DNA of 64,000 nt from Rhea pennata (taxonomy: Eukaryota > Chordata > Aves > Rheiformes > Rheidae), in NCBI RefSeq assembly GCF_028389875.1, contig NC_084670.1, forward strand, positions 37,025,333-37,089,332, written 5' to 3'. The notes below the pieces were generated by a model that saw only the letters and a program-made list of their open reading frames with translations, was not told where the DNA came from and did not search any database. A program made the position numbers and the translations under genes. This document shows, piece by piece, positions 1 to 11,609 of the stretch; within the stretch, counting starts at the first letter, position 1; every line of letters starts with the position of its first letter.

Positions 1-52
1 TGAGCTAAAGCCTCAAGCTGACAACACAAGTGGAAACAGATGACAACACTGC

Positions 53-275
53 AGGCACGCAGTTGCAACAACATGGTGCATGGTGTGCGTTTGACCAGGT
101 GCCAACAGCCATGTTGCAACCAAGCGTACTTAAGGCAGGCAAACAGCCCATGGGTCTGTTGAGAGAAAACATCTGGACTTGCAATAGCATCTCCTTCTTT
201 GCTGAGGCTGGATTCACCAAAAAAAAAAAAAAAAAAAAAAGAGGGTTTTCCTTTTTTTCAGGGTGAAGGGTGACT
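53..275 (+). repeat. Left arm of a dispersed inverted repeat
   Basis: This ~220-bp segment reappears in reverse orientation at 5,487-5,705. The match covers the non-repetitive core (ggcacgcagttgcaacaaca and onward) and continues through an A-rich tract (A22 at about 220-241 here, interrupted A in the other copy) into a shared gggtttcctttttttcaggg segment. Homology on both sides of the A-tract means the tract lies inside the element and is not its 3' end. It could be an uncharacterised dispersed repeat present twice, or the ends of an inverted segment. The open frames across it are not convincing as genes. Confidence 0.75.
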
Positions 276-3200
276 CTGCAAGCTTCAGTAAACCCTTGAA
301 TTCCTAGCCTTTTCCAAGCCAAGTGCTAGTAAGCAAGGAAAGACTGTTTGAGTAGCACACAGTGCAAAAAGTCTTCCTCACACACAGAAGTGCAAGAGGG
401 ATATTTTGGACACACAACCAATTCTTCCCTTTCCAAGCTTCCAAGGCCCTTTATAGGGATGACCGCTTTCAAACTGGGCCTCCAGGTACTACTGCTTCCA
501 CAGTTAGAGAGAGGCCAGAGAGACACAAAGTTGGATGGGTTTCAACAAGCATGAAGAAGCTCTGCAAAGACTCCCCATATTGCTATTAAGCTGAGATTGA
601 GATCCTGACTTCTCACTTCCACGGGTAACTTGCTATTTCGGATGTCATCCTCAGAGATGAAAGTCAACGAGATGTACCCCGTACCTCACAACAAACGTAT
701 GCAAAGACAAAATACATGCCACAGTCTTGTACTGTCAGTCAACTAAGCCCATGCACTGTGGGCTTTGGAGGGTTATCCGACATGGAAGATGGAAACAGTG
801 CAGTGCAGACTGCTCAGAATGGCACAGAAACAAAATAAGGAGCAGCAGGCAACCCCTGGGAAAGTGCCCTTTGTTGAAGAGTGCTCCCCCTCCCCCAGGA
901 AAAAACTACTGGCAGCACAGCATTCTTTACTCATCAACACACAAGGAAGAGTGCAAACAGTTATGGCAGAATATACTCAATCACCATCCCCTAAAAAAGA
1001 AGTGATAAGCAACACAAGCTTACCTCTGCACCGACTTGCTTCACTCGTTTGCCCTAGTCATGAGTATTTTCTGTTGGTCTGTAACGCCTGGGAGAAGCGG
1101 AGAAAGACAGAAATGAGCTGTTTCAGTGTCGTTCACATTCTGTTCTGATGATTCCACCTGTGGGTTACAGAAGGGCTTTTTGCTGTGCTCAGTCTGGCTA
1201 AAACCTCCCTTGCACGCATGAACAAGGGAAAACATCACAGCAGCTTCCAGCACTACTCTTTTGGAGCAGCAAGTGTGGGAGGGAAAGAAAAGCTCTGGTC
1301 CTTTCCCACTCTCTACCCTCAACGCATTGCCAGGAGCCCTTCTCTTTCTCTGGGCCAGTTTCACTAGCTGGAAAAGGGGGAAACCACCTGCACCTCCTCT
1401 GTAAAGTGCCTGGGGATCTACTGGGGAGGATGACTGCAAAGCTGCGTGTTATCCTGCAAGGGAAAACAGGAACACTTCCAACCACACTGGCATCCAAGCA
1501 CAGTTAGATTGCTCAAACTAAAGACCAGCACGCTGAGTTACAAATGGACATCCTCAAGATGCTCACTTGCATTTTAGAGGCCAGTCAGCAGGGCGACTCT
1601 CTCCATTTGGAAAGGACTATCATTAAAACCACGCAGACTCTTAATACCAAGCAAATACATAGACATTGGGGATGACCCTGTACATGCCCCTACTTCCCCC
1701 AAAACGAGTACTTTCACCGTCACCAGAGGTATGACTGTTCACTCCACATCAGCCTTTGGGCCTAACACATGCCTCACGCTGCAGCCTGAGGTAGGCTGGA
1801 GCAGCACCATTAGGCTACAGTGAGAGCAAACACATATACCACATCCTCAGGGACAAAAAAAAAGAAAAAAAAAAAAAAAAAGAAAAAAAGAGGTCTGCTA
1901 TCCTTGGGGTTTTTCAGCAACTGCTTGTTTACATCTGAGAAGTCTGAAACTCTTAGGAATTAAGTAAATTCTTTCCCTGTAACCAAAACGACCAGTAGGG
2001 ACAGCAGGGACCAAACTTCCCAGCTGGAAGGTACAAGTACACCAGGCCCCTTAAAACAGCCTTTGAAGCAGAGCCAGTAGCAGCCAGCAAACTAGCAATT
2101 TAAATAACTAGAGAATTAATACTTTAGGCTAGTCTACAGGGAAAGGATTAACCCCTCCCTGGCTTTTTTGATTTTTTTTTTTACACCCACAGAGCTCCTA
2201 GAAATAGCCTTAGTTTCACAAAGAACCTCTGCCATCATAAAACAACACACAAACAAACAAAAAAGCAAAAAGACATACACACACACACCAAACTGTTACA
2301 AAGAGATTATTCAACAGTCTATTCTAAACTCTACATTGATTGAAGTAAAGGGCTCCTGAGGGTGCACAAAGAGTTCATCATCTAGCACAACAGCCAGACA
2401 CTGCAGAGGTCACCTCTATGACAACAGAGTCCCGTCTACACCTAAAAAACCTCACTAGCACACTCAGGCCTCTCTTGCACTTTTAACATGCATTTTCCCT
2501 TTCATAAAATCCTGATAAAGCCACTTCAGCCAATAAACAGCCAGGTGGGCTACTTTTCTCCCATTTGTCCCCTCCTCCCACCTTTCCAGATGGAGCTTGT
2601 TTTATTCCGTGCCATTTATTTAGCAGCAGAAGCTAAATTAGCACAAATGCTCTGGCTGGTTTAGACTTCTTTGACCAAGACATTCGAACACTTTCAGGTG
2701 AAATGCTCTTGCTGCTGCTGCTCATGTGTAGAGGCACACAACCAGAAAACAATGTTGTCCAAGTCACTCTACTGATTTTGGATCCCTCCTGCTGGCACTA
2801 GAAATAGAGTATCCTGTTGTACTCACTCAGCGCAGACAGTATCATGTCTAGGGCTAGCCCCATGACACTTCTGCAGGCCCCTGGCCACACAGACAGTCAC
2901 AAAAGGAAAAGAATGGATGAAAAAAAACCACACACAATTGCAGTAACAATGGTTTCAGAGAAGAGCCAGAGTTTTCCAAGGTAACACGACACCTACAAGC
3001 AATAAGGTGCATCAACAACCTGAACAGTGTATAACTCCCGATTTTTACTTCTCTCCCCGAGTCTGGCCAGGGTCCTCCACACACGCCTCAATGCTGAGGA
3101 GAAAACAGGCAGAACAGGGTTTGGCAGCACAGGGAAGTCTCCCAGGGACCCAGGGCCCCACCCAGGGCCTACACTCCCAACATTAGACTTCCAGTCCCAA

Positions 3201-4130
3201 AGTTTCCCCCTCCAAGCACCTCACGGATCAGCTCCCACACAAACACAGGAAGGTCCCTCCAGCAGCAGCTCCTGCCGCTACCGCAGCATATCAGCAACAC
3301 TCCACACCTCACCCAGGCAACAGACTGCTCACACTTCTACCTCCACAGCAACTTCAGCCTCTTTCTCACATGCCTCCCAGTAACACCCCCTTTGAGCACC
3401 CAAGCTTCCTGGTGTTACTAACAGCAACAGACTACCCTAGCCTAGATGTAAAGCTTGCTCCCTTCCTCAAGGAGAGCAACACACTAAAGGTTACTAAGCC
3501 AGCTCAGATCAGAAGGAAACATGTAAAGCACTACCTTCTGAAAGCTTCAGAAAAAGAAAAGCAACTCACACACCCACTTAGGTAATGTCCTGCTAAAGCA
3601 GGGCTCAGCAGCTAGGTCTTGCAAGAGGTCTCAGCTGCACATTTCCTCACCTGGCAGTGAGGAAGGCAATACTCAGGTGAAGTATTTGATCAGCAGATTC
3701 AAAGATGGAGGCTTGCAAGTAGTTCTACTTCAGGAACACAGACTGAAAGCCATTTCCAAGTTTTCTTCTGCTTGCTTTCCAAAAGACTAGGCAACACTGC
3801 ATGGGTTCTCCAAAACTTCTTCAACAACAGCACTTCTTTTCAACACTTTTACTCCCAAACCCAGCTGGTACCATCACTGCATGACCACCTCCCTTCTGTG
3901 TCAGGTGCACAAAAGCTTCCTACAACACAGCTGAGATCCCTACCTGCACCTTTCACATACTTGCTGTCAATAGACTACTCAAGTCAAGCAGAAATCATTG
4001 GGGGCTAGGTGCTAAACATAAATCTATGCCTCTAAAAATACATTCTCATTCAGCAGGGTCTGCTATTTCAGAAAGTCAAATTCAGGCTGGCAAAACATGG
4101 CTTAGCATTGTCCTGTGAAGGACTGAACCA
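276..4130. other. Gene-free interval
   Basis: I see no exon, RNA gene or recognisable mobile element. There is an A-rich low-complexity tract at about 1,856-1,890 and a short (CA)n at about 2,277-2,290. Open frames are under 135 codons, overlap on both strands and show no family resemblance. It lies between the inverted-repeat arms and before the minisatellite. Confidence 0.5.
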
Positions 4131-5486
4131 GAAGTGACCTCACAACCACAAACAGCAGCTATGGGCCTAGCACATTGCTATAAAATACTGCTGCACAAGT
4201 GACCTCACAACCACAAACAACAGACACATGCCAGGCACAACAGACACAAGCCAGCGGCTTATCAGGTGCTGAGGTAGAAGCCACCTCACAACCAGGAACC
4301 CCAGCCAAGGGCCTACCACTGGCCTACGAGGGCCTCAGGCAGAAGGGACCTCACAAATGCAAACAACACCTGTATGCCTGGCATTGCCCTTTCACAGACT
4401 GAGGCAGAACTGACCTCAGAACCACAAACATCACCCACGGGCCTAGCACTTTCCTGTAAGTCACTGCTGCACAAGTCACAAAACTCCCGTTAACATCAGT
4501 CACATGACCAGCACTGTCCTATACGGCTCTGGTGCACCGGAGACCTCACAAACAGCAGCCACGTGACCACAGCTGGCCTATGAGGCACTGAGGCACAAGT
4601 GACCTCACATCCACTAACAATAGCCACGGCCATGACACTGGCCTATCAGGGACTCAGGCACAAGTGACCTCACGAGCACAAACAACAGCCATGTCTCCAG
4701 CACTGCGTTATCGGGCACTGAGGCACCAGGGACCTCCAACCAGAAACAGCAACGACATGACCATAAGCACAAACAGCAGTCATGTGTCTCCTTGTTGCCC
4801 AACATTTACAGAGGAACAGGTGGATTTACAATATGTATCAAACAAACTTGCTTGACGCTTGCCTATCCTGTTCTCAGGAAGTAGTGACTTCACTGTCTTC
4901 ATCAGAGCCACCTGCTGGCCTATCCCATAGTAAGGCAAGTGTCCTCACAAGCAAAAACAGAAGCCACCTGCCTACCACTGGGCCCTCCCATGCTGAAACA
5001 AAAGTGGCCGCACACTCTGCACTGAAGTCTCCATGTGCTTGCTGCTGAGGCACACGAACAGCAGAAGCACAAACAGCACCAATCTCCATACTACTGGTCT
5101 ATCAGGTGCTTGCGAAGAAGTGAGCTCCAAACCAGAAACAGCAGCAATCGCTCAGTTTCTTCAGCAACAATGACCTCAGAACCTGCATTGAAGCCATGAG
5201 CTTGCTGCTGGACTATCAGGCACTGAGGCACAAGTGACCGCACAAGCACAAAAGTAGGAATACACTTAATGCTATTGTTTGACACAAGAGTCACCTCTCC
5301 AGTACAGAAAGAACAATGGGGCTGCTGGTGGCCTAGCAGATACTAAGGCCCAATACCTTCACAAACACAAACATCAGCAATATGCATAGAGCTGGACTGT
5401 CAGGTACTGAGGCTGAAGTGACATCACAGGAAGCCACAAAGCCATAGATCTGCTCCTGGCCTGTTAGGGACTCAGGTACAATTGAC
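4131..5486 (+). repeat. ~65-bp degenerate minisatellite, array A (forward orientation)
   Basis: Diverged tandem units run through here. Each unit has the modules caagtgacctcac, cacaaacaacagcca, a variable ggcctagcactg-like part and gcctatcagg-ctgaggca. Spacing is roughly 60-75 bp and the units differ by substitutions and small indels. The same unit recurs at 18.2-18.9 kb in the same orientation and at 18.9-21.5 kb in the opposite orientation. A distinctive unit at about 4,785-5,040 matches the reverse complement of about 21,340-21,540. Apparent short open frames here come from the repeat. Confidence 0.85.
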
Positions 5487-5705
5487 CTAACCAAGCACCC
5501 TGAAAAAAAGGAAACCCCCCACCTTTTTTTTGTTATTTGATGAAGCCAGCCTCAGCCAAGAAGGAGATGCTATTGCAAGTCCAGATGTTTTCTCCCAACA
5601 GGCCCATGGGCTGTTTGCCTGCCTTAAGTACGCTTGGTTGCAACATGGCTGTTGGCACCTGGTCAAACGCACACCATGCACCATGTTGTTGCAACTGCGT
5701 GCCTC
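5487..5705 (-). repeat. Right arm of the dispersed inverted repeat
   Basis: This is the reverse-complement counterpart of 53-275, with only a few differences in the core. The A-tract is interrupted here (ttttttttgttattt on the plus strand). It directly follows minisatellite array A and is followed by a CR1 tail. Confidence 0.75.
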
Positions 5706-5719
5706 AGCAAGTGCAGCAG

Positions 5720-6170
5720 AGGTCCTTCTGAGATGCTGAAGGGACTGGAGCATGTCTGATGTGAGGCAAGGCTGAGCAAGCTGGGACTCTTCATCCTGGA
5801 GAAGAGAAGAGAAGGCTGGTGGGGGATCTTATCAATGTGTGCAAGTAGCTGAAGGGAGGTGGTAGAGCGGATGGGGCCAGGCTCTCTTTAGTGGTGCCCA
5901 GGGGTATGATAAGAGGCAATGGGCACAAACGGCAGCACAGAAATTCCATCTGAACATGAGGAGAAACTTCTTTCCGATGTGGGTGAGTGAGCACTGGAAT
6001 AGGTTTCCCAGAGATGTTGTGGAGTCCCCTTGGAGATATTCAAAGCCATGCGGACAGGTTCCTGGGCAACACGTGCTCTAGGTGACGCTGCTTGAGCAAG
6101 GAGGTGGGACTAGATGATCTCCAGAGGTCCCTTCCATGCTCAACCATTATGTGATTTGGTGAGCTTTAGG
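5720..6170 (+). mobile_element. CR1 LINE 3' end
   Basis: The order of conserved CR1 3'-region segments is intact: cctggagaagagaagagaag, gggatcttatcaatgtgtgc, a ggatggggccag block, ctgaacatgaggagaaactt, a tggagatattcaaa block, and the terminal gatctccagaggtcccttcc followed by a short attatgtgattt tail. The element is 5'-truncated and non-coding. Confidence 0.9.
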
Positions 6171-9100
6171 ATAAAGAGCAAAGATAGATTCGTACACGTC
6201 AGTGTTCTCTCTGGATGTCTTGCGTCCTTTTTTTGGACGTGTCCTGGGCCATGGATCAACATGTTAACAGAGAGAGACAAGGTAGGCCGTGAACTAAGTT
6301 TCAAAGGACAGGCCTTCTGCTTGTGTACATTATATCCATGCATCCAGGCCAAAATGAGAATGTATCTCTTTTGAAAACAAGGACAACTATGTAGCAGCAT
6401 TCCAGTGATCCTTACTTGCTTTCTGCCTAATACGACAACTGTATGCTAATCTTCTGTGCATATGGAGAGCCTTCATGAAGTTACTGTGTATGCACCAAGC
6501 GTGTGTGTGTCAGATTCTTGGTGTTTTTATGACTGCTCCTTCCTGTTTCTTATCATGAGCTGCATAGGAACTCCCCAGGAGGAAAGAACAAGACAGAAAC
6601 TTAAAGAACTGATGAAGAAAATGAAGAAATCACTCACGCTCAAGATGGCACTGCAGGCTAGTTCTGTCTTTCACGTTTTTTCTGTGTTCTGGCCAAAAGC
6701 CTCCTCTGAAACGATGGAAAGGAGCTGTCTGTAAGAAAGTTGTAAACGGAGCTTCCAGGGAGTCTCCAACAGCCTCCTTCCACCATCCTTGGATGTATGG
6801 AACATAAATGATAGCTGGTGCTGTCCTCTGGGCTTTCCACGTGCCAGGAAGGGCCAGGTCCCATCTGTGCCCATCCAGCTGGCTTCCGGGGGTATGTGGC
6901 CACTGTTCCCATAGCTCTGCCACTCCATGTGTCCAGAGACTGGAACTGAAAAGGTGCAGGACTGCAGTCCATTTTTCTGCACTGGAGAGAAGTGTGGACA
7001 CCTTGGCCGGTCACTTGGGGACCTGGTTTAGTTCAACAGAATGAAAATCTGAGTGTAGCAATAGGACCGGCAGGTACTGGTGCCTTCCGCACTGGTCCAG
7101 GAGCTGAGACTTCTCCCCAGGGCTAAGGAGCTAGAAAGAACATTTAAGATGGACAGGGAAATACAGGAGGTCTCATTCAGGTCAGATGTCGCAGGATTGG
7201 CTTCTGGGGCCATTTCTATGGTTGCCGTGATGTGACTCCAGTCCCTTGTGCTCAGGGGAGTTACAGAGCCCCGTGTGCAGCTTTTCAGCCTGGGGCTGAG
7301 TCCCATAGGACTGAAACCTTGGGCTGAGCAGGTATCGATTCCCAGTGGAAAGGCATCTCAGTTTTGGTGCTCTGAGAGAGCAAGGAGACTCTCTGGCTAA
7401 AAAAGGGAGAGCCAAACATTAGCGGCATCTTGTAGTCTTCAGCCAGCCAGGACTTTTAAGGTCGCAGATTGAAGTCTTGGTTGGAGTGCCCAGCAAAGGG
7501 AAAAATAGAGTGCATTGTAGGCTGAGGAGCAATCAGAAGAAATATCCCTGAAAAGCACAGAAGCCATCAAGCAGATTATAGTCACTCGCAGGTCATCCAG
7601 CCTTACTCTTTCCTCTTTCAAACCAAACTCAGGCTTCACCCCAGAGCCACTGAAGCCAATGGAAAGAGTCATTTTCGTAGGGTTTTTTTTTCCCTCCTTT
7701 GGTGTGCTTGAGCATTTGTTCTAATGCTTTAATGAACAAGTTAAACTTGCAAACACATGTTCTATCACTAAAAAATCATAATCCTGGCCACGCTATCTGA
7801 GATAGAATAAAAAAGAAGTTTTGTGGAGCTCTCGCCCTGGAGCGAGCCCAGGTACATCCGGCTGTAGCCACTTGGCAATGGGCAGAAATGCCTTTCTTGT
7901 TTGGTTCTTTCAAAATGTTAGCAGAACCTGGGTACTCCACTGTTAAGAACATTTCTTCCTCATTTTTTGGAGGATCGGAAATCTCAGCATATGAACTACT
8001 GGTATATATGGGGTAATTGGGCATTTGAGTGTCCTGTGGGATTTGGAGACTCGAATAAGGTTAGAATAATTCCAGTTTAGAGTCCCAAGCTTCAGACTGA
8101 TGGGGCACACCGGTGTGAGCCCAGGGGAAGCCCCTGAGCTGTTTGAGAGCTGGAGCACAGGATGTGTGAGGTGAGGCCAATGACACAAGTAGCAGCAGGG
8201 AAAATTCCCTACAGAGAGTGCGAAAAGCCTTTGAAGCCTCTGTCAGCCTGGTCTGACAGAGACAGTCAGAGCTCGACCCTGCCAGGCCCTGGGAAACTCC
8301 CTCTGATGGCCTCCGCTTGCAGCAGGAGGCTGGAGCAGAGACCTCCAGAAGCCCCTTCCCACCCCAGCTGCTCTGTGACTGGTTGAGTGGCTTTCTTGCC
8401 AGGCCCCACTGGCTTCGTTGCCACTGCCTGCACTAGCCTGTCTGGAGATCTGCCTGACACCAAGTAGCATGAGGAGAAAAAGCTTCCGAGGGTTTTATCT
8501 GAAGCAGAAAATGGCTGTTGCTGTCTAGAGTTTGTGTGGGCACATGGGTACTGTGGGACACGATGCATTTCTTTCGCACCCAGGACACAGCCTCCATCGC
8601 TCTGCCTCTTTGCTGTGCACCAGCCCCAGTCTCAGGGGACCTGTGTGGCACTTGCATCCACGCTGTTCTTCTCGCTGCCCTGTGACACAACAGCAGCAGA
8701 AAGCTCTGTGCAGAGCCCAAAGCTCAGAGTCCTGAGCACCGAGGGCCATTGCCTGGGGACTGAGGTGTCCCTGAGGGAGGTGATGCCTGTGGGGGAAGGA
8801 GAGTAGTGGGCAGGAGGCTGCACAGGGCAAGCAGCTGCCTGTGCCCTGCCACCAAGGGCTTTCCCAAGGGGTTGTGGCCTCGGCAGAGCCAACTCCAGAG
8901 CGCTTACTGCTGCGCGTTTCAGTGCTGCTTGCTGTGCCGGGACAAGGCCGTCAGTCCCAGAAGAGCTCTCACTTTGCATACGTTCCTGGTTCAGCCTCTG
9001 GTGTGTGCCTGAAGGAAGAGGATGACTTCTCCTCATCTTTGGGCTCAGAGGCAACCTGCCTGGGGAGAGCAAGAATGTACAGCCGTGTGCCATCAGCTGG

Positions 9101-9680
9101 TGATGCTCAGGATCTTGGTGCCCCGGGATGTATGAGGGGAAAGGGTTTGGGGTGGGGGGATGCTGCCAATGGCTGCGAGCCCCAAGGGATGGGACCTGCA
9201 GCTGGCAGAGCAATGGGACAAGGCTTGCTGTGGGGCTGTAGCAGCAGGGCTGGGCTGGGGGCCACAAGAGGCAGGGAGGAATGGAGGCAGCCGGGTACAT
9301 GGCAGAAAGGGTACATGGGTTGCCCACTGGGTGTGGGAGGGGGCCACCCCTTCCCTCCTTGCTCGGCCTCCATGCCCCAGGGCTGAAGGCGGTACAGCTG
9401 GCAGAGGAGACGTAAGCCCTGAGCCTTTGGCACTTGGAAACAGAGAGGACCAGGCATCTCCCCCACGGGAGATATGGGAGAGGGTAAACGGCTGAGAGGC
9501 ACCATGGGCAGGAGGGTCCCACACAATGGGGCAGCTCTCTGCACTCACGCTGCACACCGCAGGCACAGCTCGCACAGCAGCTCCCTTTGATGGTGGGTGC
9601 TGGTGATGTGCTCCTTGCTGACCTGATCATGATGGCCTCCAGCCAAGGGACAAGCTGATGGTTTTACTTCCATGAGCAAT
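6171..9680. other. Gene-free interval
   Basis: There is no recognisable exon, RNA gene or repeat family. From about 8.1 kb the sequence becomes GC-richer and resembles the introns of the MROH locus. The longest frame is 332 codons on the minus strand at 8,632-9,630. It is rich in Pro, Ser, Cys and Ala, lacks domain resemblance, and overlaps comparable frames on the other strand, so I treat it as chance. Confidence 0.45.
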
Positions 9681-9689
9681 GATGCTTCA

Positions 9690-10110
9690 AGGCAGGCTGT
9701 AGCTCTTATCCCAAGAGCCTCTGGTCAAGGGAGAGGCCTCTGGCAGAGCTTCTGCAGGAACTGTTGGAGAGGGAGTCACATTTCCCCCTGTATCCTGAGG
9801 ACCTCGGGCTGCAGGGGAGGCCTCTGGCTTTGTTCCTGTGCTTGCTGATGAGGCAAGGGACATGCTGTCCCCTGCATCCTGAAAGCCATTGGCCAAAGGA
9901 GATGCCACTGGCTCGGCTCCTCCGGGCATTGCTGGGTCGAGAGGCGTGCTCTCCGTGTCGCTGGCTGCCTCCCTGGCAACATCTCTGGCCTTGATGTCAG
10001 GCGAACGGGGCACCTTCTGGTGGCACATCTCTGTCTGTGAAAAGTCTCCTGAGGCTACGTCTGACCCAGGTCATGCACAAGGAGGGTTTTCCTCCAGCTC
10101 CTCCACCTGT
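9690..10110 (-). pseudogene. Repetitive acidic ORF, possible remnant of an MROH 5' exon
   Basis: Read on the minus strand, the frame has three degenerate repeats of about 30 residues with the core E-A/P-S-P-L/A-x-x-G-x-Q-D-x-G. Extended upstream it runs through an acidic E-E-L-E-E-N-P-P segment, with one in-frame TGA at about 10,070 where an arginine codon (CGA) would fit. It stops at about 9,687. Pro/Glu-rich repeated leaders are plausible for bird MROH genes and it lies just downstream of the intact MROH gene on the same strand, but the family assignment is an inference. It could also be non-coding low-complexity DNA. Confidence 0.3.
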
Positions 10111-10965
10111 AAAGGCCCTTCCTGATCAGTCCAGTCTGCTTGCTCATCCTGCAGCGCTCCCAGGCCTCTCTTCCCTCTTCTCACCTCCCGTCCCTGCTTG
10201 AGCAGCAAGGAGGATCCTAGAGCAGTGTGAGGTCAACCGGAGGTGTGTTGGCATCCAGTCATGCCGTTGTCAGAGACAAGCAGGGGATGGAGCTGCGGGG
10301 CTGGTCCCTGCTCTTTGCCCTATTTCATTCCAGTGATATCTGTCTATTGAGAATAAAGCATAGTGAAGGGCTAGCTTGCTGCTGTTGGGGCAGGGTTTGG
10401 GGCAGCTTTGGGGGTGTTTAAGGCCCTGGGATAGGCTTCAGGGAGGCTCTGGAGTTGGTGAGGGTGCTGGAGCAAAGTTTGGAGGCATTTAGGGGCTAGA
10501 TGGCATGTTCAAGCCCTCAGCAGGCCCTGCTGAGGAGGAGGAGGAGGTCCATACCCAAGGGGTGCTGCATACATCTGGATGCTGATGCTGCACATGGTTC
10601 TGGGCATGCAAGGAAGAGCCCTGGGGGAACGGAAGAGGAGGAGGCACAGAGCAACTTGTGGGGGACACCAGAAGAGGCATTGTGGAAGCATTGACCTCGT
10701 CAAGACCCTCATCCCAGAAGAGCTGTGGGGGACACCCACAGCCCAGAGGAGTGGCAAAATCAGGCTGATGTCGTGCTACGGGAGACATCCAGAGCCGTGT
10801 GCAGCACATGGGTGTCTGGGGAGATGCTGGAGGTGACGTGGGACTCGTGCAGGATTGCAGAGCCTGTGGCTCAGGGGCAGCTGTACAGGGGGAGCAGGGC
10901 TTGTGGAGGCTCTGTGAGGGTTCGTACATCCGTCCTCAGGATACGGAGGAGCACCAAAGGGCTAC
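10111..10965. other. Gene-free GC-rich interval
   Basis: No exon or mobile element was recognised. It has short GGA/GAG-rich stretches and an aataaa hexamer at about 10,351 on the plus strand without an identifiable gene to serve. It probably flanks the 3' side of the MROH gene. Confidence 0.4.
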
Positions 10966-11160
10966 TCAGAGGGGCCTGAGCTGCACAGAAGTGTGCACAG
11001 AAGGGCCAGGGTTGTACAGAAAGGCACATGGAGGCTACTGGGGTTTTCCAAAAGCTGCATGGAGGGGCATAGGGCATGCCAAAAGGTGCACAGAGAGCCC
11101 TGGGGTGCACTCAAGGGCCCACAGAAGGCCCTGAGGTGCACTGAAAGGTACATGGATGTG
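10966..11160. repeat. ~30-bp degenerate tandem repeat
   Basis: Imperfect units contain the words gtgcacagaa/gtacagaaag, gcacatgg and gccctggggtgcac, repeated about every 30-35 bp. It lies downstream of the MROH stop codon. Confidence 0.55.
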
Positions 11161-11609
11161 TCCTAATGGGGCTGCAGGGCAGGTCACGTACACCTTCAGA
11201 TGCCCCAGAGGTGGCTGTGAGTGCACCAGCTTGCTTCCTTTACCCTTCAATTTGCCACAGGGCCCGACAAGGCACACTCGCTCCCATGCCCTCCATCACC
11301 TCCTGCTCTCCAGCTGCATCCACCTCCTCTCCATGGCATCCGCACTCCTCCTCCCACACTCACCTGCAGCCCCCAACAGCCTACCTGCCCCAGCTTTCCA
11401 AATGTACACAAGAAAAAGCCTTGTTTTAATATGGGCATGGGCAAATGCAGAAACAGGGCTTCCCAGGCAAGCTGTGGCATCTTCTTGCTTGTGCAAGTCC
11501 GATGAGACGTGGCCTGGAGCTACCTGCTTAGCTGAATGTGCTCTGCACTGGAGGCGGACCGGCGATTCGGGGATGCTGAATTATGGGAAGCTTATCCCAC
11601 ACTGGTTCT

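Noticed and set aside
4199-5048. Short plus-strand frames with recurring T-S-Q and H-K-P-like words
   Set aside because: They are translations of the ~65-bp minisatellite; similar frames occur on the opposite strand at 21.3-21.5 kb because the array is inverted.
8632-9630. 332-codon minus-strand open frame
   Set aside because: Pro/Ser/Cys-rich composition, no domain resemblance, and comparable frames on the opposite strand; expected by chance in GC-rich DNA.
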